DNA of 64,000 nucleotides from Cordylochernes scorpioides (Eukaryota > Arthropoda > Arachnida > Pseudoscorpiones > Chernetidae), in assembly GCA_030710605.1 (NCBI GenBank), contig CP092881.1:74911222-74975221 (forward strand), in the 5' to 3' direction. Positions 54,186-64,000 of the stretch are shown one piece after another. A program made the position numbers and the translations under genes. Positions within the stretch are counted from its first letter, which is position 1; each line of letters opens with the position of its first letter. The notes beneath the pieces were generated by a model. It saw nothing but the letters and a program-made list of their open reading frames with translations. It did not search any database and was not told where the DNA came from.

Positions 54186-54624
54186 GTATATATTTGAAAG
54201 GTGAAATCTCTAGAATTAGAATATTCAAGGACAGTTGCAGATTATTATGATTTATATTAATATCAGTTTTTTTTTTTCAGAAAAACATCTACGAATGTTT
54301 GACTGGGGTCTGAAAACATTAGATTACAGGCTGCTGGCTAGGCTTGGTCAATCACGGTCACTCTTCTCAAGCAATTTCAATCCCTATCCCTTTTTACCCA
54401 AAGAGTGTAATAGACCTACAGAGGATGCACCACTATATATAAGAGTTAACACGCTGGGGCGGGTACCTCGGAGGTTGGGTGGAAAATCTGCCAACTATTT
54501 GAACTATGTATTACTTCGGTGTTGCTATTATATGGCTCTAATACTATTTATTAGTAATGTTCTTTCAGTATGAAAGAAATTGCACTTGGGGGAATTCCCG
54601 GGCGAAGCTGGGTCATTCGTCTAG

Positions 54625-55316
54625 TATAGCTATAAAGGTGGACAAATATAAAATCCTATAGAAATTGGCCAAAAGAGGTTTGTTGAAAGTGTGTGCATAA
54701 TAAATTGAAAAAAAAAATGTTTACAAAAGGTATCTTAATATTATATTTAATGCCTAGATTAATATACAGGGTGATCCAAAAGTCCCGCACAACTTTAAAA
54801 ATTAATAACTCCCCGAATATTTGCGCTAGAGCAATACGGTAAACACCATTGTGTTCAGGATGCAATGGGATTTTTTATGGCAAATAATGAAAAATTCGAA
54901 ATTGATTTTAGTTACAATTTTATTCGCCAGATGGCGCTCTTCCAGAATCAGAGATTCAGCGGCCAAATTGTTTGATAAATTGAAAAATATAACTGATCGA
55001 CACGTATTTTTCCTTTTTGAATGCCAGGAAAGAACCCTAATAATATCAAATAACAAATTAATAAAACACCACTTCGCCAAAAGTATGAAGAATTGGTTAA
55101 CGATTTTCAAATACAATCAGAGATATGTAAAATAGGTAAATGCAAATTAAAACATGTAGCAAAAAGAAAATTGATATTTTAGATACGGTTTGTTTCCGAA
55201 GATAATAAATTTATAATATTTTTAATTCAACTCTCACTCAGTATCGATTATGTTTATTTTAATTCATTTGAAAAATATGTATCTATCTCTGATAATTTAT
55301 TTTACTCTGGAATGCC
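54625..55316. other. Unassigned; solo terminal repeat at 54,767
   Basis: TA|CAGGGTGATCCAAAAGTCCC (54,765 on) is typical of a Tc1/mariner-superfamily end, but no partner end or transposase was found. 54,826-55,135 holds overlapping chance frames. Confidence 0.45.
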
Positions 55317-56115
55317 GTTGTTGTTTCTGTCGTGTCCAATAAATAGCCTCAGATGTATCCTTGCATTTCTATCACAGCAGCAGCAGCAATGTCCACTATC
55401 TTGGATGTATAAAGCTGCTGCTCTGGGTCTGTGTCAATTTTCTGCAAGGCTGCGAGAATGAGAATATGTGGGTAGGTGTTAGTTCCACACCAGGACAGTT
55501 GTTGCATGTTCTATAGGTTCTTGTGCCATCTGGATGTATTTTCATTCCTTTATAATGTTTCGTTCTAAGTCTTGTTATAGTTTTTGTCAGTTTTCTCTCA
55601 GAGTTTATTTCACATATTTGATCTTTTCTTATTTTTTGTTTAATTATCTTGTATTTTGCCAAAGCATCAGCGTCAAATACTGACATTTGTTCTTTATTTT
55701 GGCTCAGCTTTCTGGCTTCCTTTGCCAATTCAACTGCCATTTCATTACCCCGATCTCAACATGGGCAGGAATCCATTGTAGAATGCAGTTATTCTCCAAT
55801 GATTCCAGTTGGGTAAGTAACGAGTGTATTTTCTGTGTGATTCTAGTATTGCCCTTCTGAATTGCTTCTAGAGCGGATATGGAGTCGCTGTATATTAAAA
55901 TTCCTTCTGCTTGATGCAGGGATGGTTGGTTAAGGAATAAATCAAGAGCTTTCCAGATAGCTGTCAGTTCACAAGTGAAGTTTGACGAAATCTGTCCTGC
56001 TCCTTCTTTGATTTTGATGTTTGTTCCATCTTGCAGTATTGTGTTAATTCCGGCCCCTCCATTACTCAGGGTAAGGTCTGAAGATCCATCTGTATATGCT
56101 GTTAAAGGGCGTGGC
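55317..56115 (-). mobile_element. LINE 3' portion with RNase H domain (probably part of LINE B)
   Basis: The minus strand begins RPRPLTAYTDGSSDLTLSNG (RNase H first Asp), then TCELTAIWKALDLFL (Glu), YSDSISALEAI (second Asp) and QWIPAHVEIG (His). After a frameshift near 55,740 comes ELAKEARKLSQNKEQM, then a C-terminal region with CNNCPGVELTPTHIF. The 3' tail ends GGACACGACAGAAACAACAA at 55,317. It belongs to an I/R1-type LINE ORF2. Its upstream half is cut off at the LINE A junction. The minus-strand polymerase half at 61,807-64,000 could be the missing part. Confidence 0.8.
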
Positions 56116-59100
56116 CTAGCATTTTTAATCAAGAATTTGTACTATGAGGACATAGCCGTTAATATTACAAACACATTAGACCTCGAAGCCCAAGGTATCA
56201 AAGTCTACCTCAATCAAAACAAAGCCATCAACATATACAATATGTATCACCCTCCAAACAATACATTTATTGACGATGGAACAATGGCTCAATTTCTTAC
56301 AGACAACACTATTATTGTAGGTGACCTTAATGCCAAACATCAACTATGGGGATGTCCTACGCCAAACCCAAGAGGCAAAATACTATCAAACATATTTGAC
56401 GACAATGCCTTCATGTGCTTAAATGATGGAAATCCTACCCATCATTCCTACAGTTATAATAGTTCACAAGCCCTTGATATAAGTTTTTACTATCCTGACA
56501 TTTTCCACAAATGCAAATAGCAAATATTAAAAAGTTTTGGAAGTGATCATTTGCCTAATTTGATAGAAATTAGCACCAAGACCAAAACTAGCTCAATTAA
56601 GAAAAATTCTGGAACTTCAAAAAGGCTAATATGATATCTTTCGAAAACACCATTATTGAAGCAGCCAAAGTTTCAATACCAAGAGGTAATATTAAGAAAT
56701 GGATTGCAAATTATACACACCAGGCAAAAAATATTCAAACACTTATAACTAAAAGAAATGAACTACAAAAAAGTGCACCCAAAACCAAACAAATTGTATA
56801 ACTGAACTGAACATTGTGATTGCAAAAATAAAAAGATTATACTTAAATGTGAAAAGGAAAAAATGGAAACAAACTTGTGAAAACCTGAACCCAAGAAACC
56901 CAAATACAAAACTTTGGAATTTGGCAAAACAAATTGACAGAGCCCAGCCAAAAACTGAAAACACAAATATGATTAAGAATACAGATAGTACACCAGCAAC
57001 TAATGACAAAATTGCTGCCAATCTTTTAGGTAATTCATATCAAATAAGTAGTAAAATCAAGGTTGAAAAAAGGCCCGAAAGATTATTCATGACTGTAAAA
57101 TGTCACCAGCACTCATAATATTTTCCATGAAAAAAATCAATATGAAAAAGCTAGCTAATGCATTAGAAAACACTGACCTAAACAAGACTCCTGGGCCAGA
57201 TGGAATCCATGGCCGAATGATATCAAACTTGGGCAAAATTGGCAAAGAAAGACTTCTTAATATTTTCAATAACTCCTGGAAAACTGGAAAATTGCCTCAA
57301 GACTGTAAAAATGCAACAATAATTCCCATTAAAAAACTTGACAAATCTGCTTATGACCCAAAAAACTACCGACCTATCTCCCTAACAAATATTTGCTGCA
57401 AATTTATGGAAAAAATTATACTCAGACGACTCACCTACCACCCCTACACAAGAAATCTCTTACCAGAAGAACAATATGGATTTAGGAAAGGACATGGGAC
57501 AAAAGACCAACTCTTATTTTTCACACAAAAGGTAAAAGATGCACAAAACAAAAAAGCCAACTAGCCACACCATAGCTACTTTTTAGACCTTACACAAGCT
57601 TTTGATAAGGTATGGAAAAACAAGTTAATTACAAAATTATACAAACATTTCAAAATTGATGGAAAAGCTATCACTTGGATAAATATTTCCCTTAAAAATA
57701 TATAAATCAGGGTCAAATATAATGGCACTCTATCTAAAACCTTCAAATTGTACCAAGGATTACCACAAGGATCAATCCTTAGCCCAACTCTCTTCACCCT
57801 ATTTATTGCAGGCATAGAAGAAAATTTTTCAAATAAAACCAATATTGGACTTTTCCCTGATGACATTATTCTATGGAGCAGTAACACTAACTGGAAAAAA
57901 GCTGAAAGAGATTTGAACAAGACTCTTCTCCACCTAGAAAAATTTGCTAATAAAAATAAATTAGAATTTAACCCCCAAAAATCTGAAACCTGTCTTTTTA
58001 CTACCGATAAGAAACTATACAAAAGAAGACTAAATATTATTCTGAAAGAAGAACAATTACAATATAATAAACATCCTAAATATCTCGGCTACACCCTGGA
58101 TCCAGAAATTAAAACCAGTAAGCATATTGAAGGAGTTGTTAGAAAATGAAGAGACCGACTAAAAATCTTGAAATATATTTCAGGAAGAGTGGGAAGCTGA
58201 AGCAACAACACTAAAATTAACTTACACATCTCTAATGAGACCTATCTTGGAATATGGATATCAAATCTATGATACAGCATCTGAAACAAATCTAAAATCA
58301 CTGGAAAGGATACAACTAAGTGCAGCCAGAAATATTACAGGTCTTCGAAAAACCTGCCCTAATAATATTGTACTTTACGAGGCAGACATTATGCCCTTGA
58401 AGGATAGAATAAGCTACAATCTGCCAAAATATATAAACAAAATCAAGAGTTATGAAAACAAACACAGAACCTTCAATTACATACTTAATTGGGAACCAAA
58501 TATAAAATTCAAAAAAGAAGGCCCTCTCCACCTGGCCAAAAGAAATGGATTTTTAAAATATAAAGTGGAATATTATTTATAGCTGAAAAAATATCTCCAT
58601 GCGAACCATTAACAAAATGTTATTTTTAATGCCACTTTAAATTAACCCACCAACAGACAATACCAAAATCCAGAATACTTAAAACAATTAGAAATAATTA
58701 ATAAAATTCCTAAAAATGCAATAACTATCTATACCGATGGTAGCAGAGACGTGTTGGGACACACTGGCAGTGGCTGTCTCATCAAAACCACAAATGGCAT
58801 TGAGAAAATAAACAGAAGAAACCCAGAATTTTGCTCAGTCTTCAGATCAGAACTTATAGCCATCTATGAAGTCTTAAAATCCATCAGAAACATTAAACAT
58901 CACGATATATGGATTCTTACTGATAGTAGAAGTACCATACAACACTTGAGTCACACAGGGGATCTTAGAGACAAAGTAAGCAGGAACATAATTGGGTATC
59001 TCCAAAAACTCTCAATACCTCAAAAATTCACCTTCAATGGATACCCTTACATGTTAGCATTGAAGGCAATGAAGCTGCTGATGCGCTAGCGAAAAAAGGC

Positions 59101-59215
59101 ACAAAAGAACCCTTGCTACAGAAAAATAAACTTACTTTTAAAGAAATAGAAACAGTAGCCAAAATAAACAAGAACTGGAAGATCCCACCTAAGCACAGTT
59201 GGTATACCCTAGAAG
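56110..59215 (+). mobile_element. LINE A: endonuclease, reverse transcriptase, RNase H, many breaks
   Basis: Truncated inside the endonuclease (RGLAFLIKNLYYEDIAVNIT), then VGDLNAKHQLWG and FGSDHLPNLIEI. RT motifs: TPGPDGIHGRMI (57,190), NYRPISLTNICCKFMEKII (57,366), QYGFRKGHGTKDQ (57,473), LTQAFDKVW (57,591) and GLPQGSILSPTLFTLFI (57,757). At 57,848 GLFPDDIILWSS replaces the usual YADD with FPDD, both Asp being kept. RNase H: IYTDGSRD (58,730), SELIAIYEVLKS, ILTDSRSTIQHL. The C-terminal IPPKHSWYTLEADG stops at about 59,215, where LINE C begins. Stops and shifts near 56,520, 57,560, 57,700, 58,147, 58,580 and 59,040 make it inactive. Confidence 0.9.
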
Positions 59216-61806
59216 CAGATGGCCACCCAGACCTTTAGGTCCACAATCCGGCATGCGAAGCATGCCCTTCGCTGCTATTCTGTTCAACTCATAAGCCAAG
59301 TAACTGTATCCAAGCTAGTGCTTGGACATTGTACCTGGAAAACACCACCTCCCAGACAACGTGTCTGGAAGGATTTCTATACCGGTGGCCTTTATCATAG
59401 CAAAATAGGAAACTATCTACTGTGTCCAGCAGAGACCGCGGGGAGGCAGCCCCCGGTCGACTCTGTTCACTCGCAGCTGAGGAAAAGCTCAGCTGCCACG
59501 TCGTGGGCTTTCTCAAGAAGCTTGCTGTGATTTCTCAGCAGCTTACTCTCGATCGCGCCCCTCGCCCTCCTTCTCTCTTCCTGCACACCCACTACCCTTG
59601 GACAATCCAAGACGTAGTGGCGTGCATTCATATCCCTTTCTCCATAGACGCAATTAGGGTTTCTCTTAATTTTAAATCTGTGGAGACTTGGGGAAGAGCC
59701 CATGTCTCGAACTACCCTAATGAGTTTGTGGGCCATTACCTTACAGAGGTACTTGGGTGTTGTTACCCCATTGAATACCTCTCTCCCCTTCACACTGTTC
59801 CTCCATCTGTCCAACCATAAGTCCTGGACGTGCCCCCTAATCCTCCTATAAACTTCTTTCTTGGTCACTGGGGTCCTCAGTGATCTACCTCTAAAGCATC
59901 CTGCCTTAGCGATCCTGTCTGCGAACTCATTACCTTCGATGAGGCTGTGTCTCCTAAACCAAGGGAGCTCCGGAGCCCGCGTCATCATCTCCAGCTCCTG
60001 GATTATTTGATGCGCGAGTTGCTCTTTCTCCAGATTGATGGCGACGAGGGCCGACATACAATCTGAATAGAGGCGGTCCGGGCTGAAGTTCTTCTCGGCA
60101 CACACTCTGAGGGCTACCCTAATCGCAACCAGCTCGGCTGAAAAGACCAATTCGTCCACTCTGAGTGTTAAACTTTCTTGGAAGATCAGCTCTCCATTAG
60201 TGAATATCACTACCCCAGCTCCAGTATTGGTTCCAGACTTACTACAATCAGTGAAAACCTCCGTGCCAATCCCTGTCGGCCCTCCAGGACTCCAATTCCA
60301 CTTTGGCAACCACTGCGGAGGCTTCCTTGGATCCCTCTTCGATTCCAGGGCCCCCGCTTCAAGTCCCAGGGCATCTTCCCTGTTCTCTGATGTCTGATGG
60401 TCTCCTCCTCTAGTTTCAATCCCAGGGGAATAAGACCAGCGAGGACCAATAAGGCCTCACTGCTGGTAGTGCGATATCCCCCTGTGATTCTGAGTGCCGC
60501 TGTCCTCTGCACTCTCTCTAGAGTTGTTGCCACCTTCTGATCCCTGTTTCGGCGCCACCAAGCCCCGGAAGCATATAGCAAGATTGGCTCGACACAGGAG
60601 AGGCAGAGGTTCCTAAAAATAGTACCCTCCTTCTCCCCCCCCCCCCCCCCTGTTGAGAGCCAACCAGGACAGGCCTGCACAACGCCTCCCTGCCTCTCGC
60701 CACCATCTCCTCCGCCTGGTATTGCCAACCCATCTTGTCATCAATGACCACCCCCAGAATGGTCATCCTATTGACCAACGCTACCCTCCGTCCTTCCATC
60801 CGGATAGCCGGCTTGTGTTCCCATTTGATCCCTTTCCTTTTAGTTCTTATGTCCCTAGGCTTAAAGCTGAGGGCTTTAGTTTTGGAGACATTGAACTTAA
60901 GGTCAGAGTCATGGGCCCAGATCGAGAGAATTTGAAGAGAAGTTCCAACACACTTCTCAGCCTTCGCTCTCGAAGCAGCCTCCCTGAGAGAACCAGCCTG
61001 GCTCCCTCAGGGAGCTCCTCCTGGAAAACGGTGTTTACCAGGATATTCCACAGAATAGGTCCGCAGCAAGAGCCCTGGGGGCAACCCCTAGCACAGTTTC
61101 TTTCCAACTTCCGCCACCAAAACTGAGGCTAATCCGTCTATCCCTCAGGAAGTCACGAACCAAGCTGCACAGATTATCAGGACAACCCATGTCCAGCAAA
61201 TTTCTCATCAGCTTGTTCCAGCTCATGGAGTTGAACGCGCCATCCATGTCCAGGGCCACGAAAAGAACCCAAGCACCCTTATTTAAGCCCATCTCAACCC
61301 CCTCTAACACCTCGTTCAGAGCTGTGGTTGTGGACTTCTCTTCCCTAAAACCATGTTGAAAAGAGGAAAGGAGTTCATTACTCTCTAGCCAATGCTTCAG
61401 TCGCTGGGCTAGTAGGCTATCCAGGACCATACCTAGACACACTAGTAAAGAAAGCGGACGATAATCATTAGGAGAATTACCCTTTCTACCAGACTTTTCG
61501 AGAAGCACTACTCGGGCAACCTTCCATGCCTCAGGAAATGCACCAGTGTCCAGGCACCTATTGAATAACCTGGAAAGAAGCGATGGGTGCATCCTTACCA
61601 GGGCTTTCACGACCGTGTTATCGATCCCTTCGGGACCAGGAGATTTCCTTTTCCCGAACTTGAAAGCCGTCAGTTTCACCTCATTCTCAGAAAAGGGCGG
61701 ATCTACCAAACCACAAGTGGTCAGAGAGATCTCGTCCTCTGGTTCCTCGCTTCCGAAGTGCCGATCCAAGTTGTTTTTATTTTGTCTTCTGATTTCGAGC
61801 GAGTAG
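59216..61806 (-). mobile_element. LINE C: R1-like reverse transcriptase and RNase H, 5'-truncated
   Basis: Minus strand. From 61,769: DPPFSENEVKLTAFKFGKRK, SPGPEGIDNTVV, NDYRPLSLLVCLGMV, FQHGFREEKSTTTAL and VALDMDGAFNSMSWNKLM. A frameshift near 61,100 leads to RGCPQGSCCGPILWNILVN. The region that should carry F/YADD then reads EGARLVLSGREA with the motif missing. KTKALSF and ILGVVIDDKMGWQ follow. RNase H lies at 60,309-59,467: FTDCSKSGTNTGAGV (G to C beside the first Asp), FSAELVAIRVAL, YSDCMSALVAI, then a C-x4-..-H knuckle (NCVYGERDMNARHYVLDC). The 3' UTR reaches about 59,216. It is GC-richer than its neighbours, so probably younger. Confidence 0.88.
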
Positions 61807-64000
61807 GTCTAGAACACATTCTCTCTGATTTTCTCATTGTTGGTGGATGAAACAGCACCAGTGATTATTTTGGCCGCTTTTGCTTGAACACTGTCTAGTC
61901 TTACTTTTAGTGATGAGCTTGAGGGAGCCCAGACCGGTGTTGCATATTCCATTATCGGCCTTATTAAGATGGCATATCTTGTTCTGAGAATTCTGGGTTT
62001 TGCTCCCCAATTTGTTCCACATAGCCTTCTCAGAATGTTTAGTTTTCTGATAGCTCTATTTGAGGTGCTAATTATGTGTTCTGAAAATTCCAATTCCTCA
62101 TCAATAATAATTAAAATAATTTTGTTGACACATCTTGTCAATACATGCACAGTCTGCACTATTAAAAAAAAGATAATATGCATTATATACAATATGTACA
62201 ATGAATATGGCGCCTCTGCCAGCGCTGCAGAATTTGGTGGAGAATCGCCAGTGGGTCTCCAGCGACACCACGCATTTTGCGATCTACAATGAATACGTAG
62301 ATCGCGTACTTCGCCGCTTAGGAGATGGTGATGGCGTGGTCCTCGAGACCAACTTGAAAGATCCAGGACTGCAGTATCACACCTAGGTATTATGGATTTC
62401 TAATTTTATCAAATATTTGTTTGTTTATGCTTATTTTGTGGTTATATTTATGCCTTTTTCCCTGTGAGTGGAGAAGACGCATAGGTGTGGTTTTATTGGG
62501 TTTATGGTCATTTGGAGTTCCATTGCCCACTTTTCCAGTCCTCTCATTGATGTGTTCAGTATTTTTTACGATTTTTCTATGCTGCTACTTGTGTGCCATA
62601 TGGCTATATCATCTGCATAACAGGCAACTTTTGTGTCTTCAGTGAGGTAAGGATGGATGTCGTTAATATATAGCAGATAGAGTAGAGGACTGAGCACAGA
62701 TCCCTGAGTTACACCAGCCCATGTTCTTCCTTCCTTGGAAAATTCTCCATTGACCCGAACCTTTAACCTTCTTCCCCTTAAGAAGTCTGCAATCCAGATT
62801 AAAGTTTTTCCTCTTACTCCGATGTTGTGCAGCTTTTCACGTAATTTCTCCCTTCACACTCGATCAAAAGCTGAGGTCATATCAAGGAATATAGCCGTGG
62901 TCTTCTTTGGCGGTTTTTCCTGGAAATAATCTATTATTGATAGACAGAAGTAGAACAGTTTATCAGTCGTACAGTGCTGGGATCTATAGGCAGTTTGGTA
63001 GAGGTTTATTTTATTATTGTTAGTGAGCCAGACTATGAGCCTAGAGTGGATAATTCGTTCTGGTATTTTACAAAGTATGCTGGTGAGAGCAATTGGCCGA
63101 TAGTTCTTGTATTCCTTGGCATCTTTGTTTGGCTTCAGTATTGGCACTATAATTGATATATTCTTTGGTAGTTTACCAGTTTGCCATGAAATGTTCAGTA
63201 TTCGTAGGAGTTGATTATTAGCTTTGTCTTCAAAGTATTTAATCATTTTAATTATCTCTTGGTGACCTCTTGGATTTTTTTATTGATAAGTTTAGCTCAT
63301 TCAGTGTGAAGTCTCTCGAGAAAATATCTTGTTGATGGAAGTTTCTTGCTTGTTTAACTAACTGGTTTATATTATTTTTAGAGTCCTGTCTTCATTCGTA
63401 TAGTTGAGTATGGAAGTGCTTGAAAGATATTCAGCAATTATGTCAGCCATCTGTTTGTTCTCGTTCTCGCTGTTCTATTCATATCGGTTAGAGTATTGGA
63501 GGATTGGTGTTGGTTTTGATTGTTCTCTAACACTCTAATCATATTCCAGTGTTGGCTGTCCTTTCTTGGATCCATTTTTTCGCAGAATTCTGCCATTTTT
63601 CTTGTTTGCATATCCAAATTTCTTGTTCTATTTTGTGACTAATTTCAATGAGTTCCTTTCTGTTTTCTTCTGTTTTATTTTTTTAATAAGTTCATTGATA
63701 TTGTCTCTCTCTCTGAAATCATTGCCTCGATATTGTGGTTCTTCCAGTAAGGTATCCACAGGTCTTTACGTCTACCTCTAGATATCGATGCTTTTGCAGC
63801 TTTTGAAATGTTCGAAGAGAATTTTCCCAAGTTTTTGTCAAGCGTTCTGTAATTCAATTTTTCGTTGCACAGTTCTTCAAGCTTTTCTGTGAATTTTTTT
63901 CAAGTCGGCTTTCCTAAAGTTCCATGTTCTTTTATTCTAATGGACATTCTCAATTTTGAAGTTTAGGGTTGTTAAAATTGGTCTGTGGTCACTGATTGCA
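61807..64000 (-). mobile_element. LINE B: endonuclease end and reverse transcriptase, continues beyond the window
   Basis: Minus strand from the window edge: ISDHRPILTTLNFKI (endonuclease end), WIPYWKNHNIEAMISER, then RT. NRPIALTSILCKIPERI is read as KNYRPIALTSILCK at 63,110, followed by LDMTSAFDRV (62,860). GVTQGSVLSPLLYLLYINDI (about 62,700) and CYADDIAIW (about 62,600) keep the catalytic YADD. NPxYLGVI lies at 62,378-62,395; then, after an insert, IDEELEFSEHI and LRTRYAILIRPIMEYATPVW. It breaks at 61,807 against LINE C. Frameshifts lie between 63,246 and 63,675 and around 62,420-62,850. The RNase H piece at 55,317-56,115 is a candidate for its 3' part. Confidence 0.85.
62109..62377 (+). 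mobile_element. Repeat X, copy 2, inserted in LINE B
   Basis: Removing this segment restores a LINE frame reading YLGVIIDEELEF across the junction on the minus strand, so it is an insertion of about 269 bp. The left end AATTAAAATAATTTTGTTGA matches copy 1 at 49,313. The right end is 'ctgcagtat'. Flanking duplication is at most 2-3 bp (AT). It encodes no known protein; a 61-codon plus frame (from 62,201) is GC-balanced but unrecognised. Confidence 0.85.

Larger units (their letters stand above)
51993..54624 (+). mobile_element. Helitron 2, internally deleted
   Basis: The probable 5' end is TCTCTATATATATAAAAGTC, followed by 'tgtctgtttcgcgataaact' and 'ctactgaaccaattggtacc', a motif common at arthropod Helitron 5' ends. 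The preceding base is G, not the expected A. The 3' end is CTAG|T (54,621-54,624), preceded by the CCCGG..CTGGG hairpin at 54,597-54,612. Only 2.6 kb remains, with the first and last parts of the helicase ORF joined and the 3' part duplicated. It is non-autonomous. Confidence 0.8.

Noticed and set aside
59219-59530. Plus-strand frame as a continuation of LINE A past 59,215
   Set aside because: It runs through the GC-rich 3' UTR of LINE C on the opposite strand; only a weak resemblance to a knuckle region.
1-64000. CRISPR array, bacterial operon or prophage
   Set aside because: No spaced direct repeats of CRISPR type, no ribosome-binding sites or operons. The content is eukaryotic mobile DNA.

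Overview
The window looks like repeat-saturated, AT-rich intergenic DNA from an animal, most likely an arthropod. The Tc1, mariner, Helitron, Penelope-like and LINE proteins resemble those common in arachnids; that is from memory and was not searched. I found no convincing host protein-coding gene. Nearly every readable protein belongs to a mobile element. Only one transposase frame is intact over its full length (7397-8395); a second is intact except for its last residues (36242-37315).

Layout. 0-5 kb: a possible Polinton/Maverick-type small ORF, a minus-strand tRNA-derived SINE, a maT/DD37D-like mariner relic and two fold-back repeats. 5-9 kb: a mariner with both ends but a broken transposase, a 175-bp near-perfect palindrome and a complete Tc1-like element. 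9-20 kb: two more SINE copies (one with a 10-bp target duplication), a fold-back repeat, a tRNA-like gene beside a 235-bp direct repeat, a Penelope-like element (PLE) relic with a 170-bp tandem repeat inside its GIY-YIG region, and an LTR-retrotransposon leader/gag relic. 20.2-26.9 kb: a 6.7-kb Helitron with both termini, a decayed Rep/helicase and a small Helitron nested in its 5' region. 27-35 kb: fold-back repeats, a minus-strand PLE reverse-transcriptase relic and LINE tails. 36.1-37.6 kb: a second Tc1-like element with 48-bp inverted repeats. 38-51 kb: largely unrecognised DNA with mariner, Ty3/gypsy-like, PLE, LINE and Tc1 relics. 52.0-54.6 kb: a deleted Helitron. 55.3-64.0 kb: a nest of three LINEs in alternating orientation.

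The most interesting theme is a set of short RNA-like cores in the fold-back repeats and PLE ends. Many share the hammerhead layout: stem I, a CUGANGA-like box, a stem II hairpin, GAAA, two bases, U, H, then the other side of stem I. Stem I is complementary at several sites whose sequences differ. Hammerhead motifs in PLE terminal repeats are an established observation in animals. Here they fall into several diverged families, sometimes on both arms of one inverted repeat, and most copies carry a disabling change.

Large stretches (for example 38.3-41.7 kb and 15.5-17.0 kb) show nothing I can identify. Family names rest on motif recognition by eye; boundaries without terminal repeats are approximate to tens of bases.
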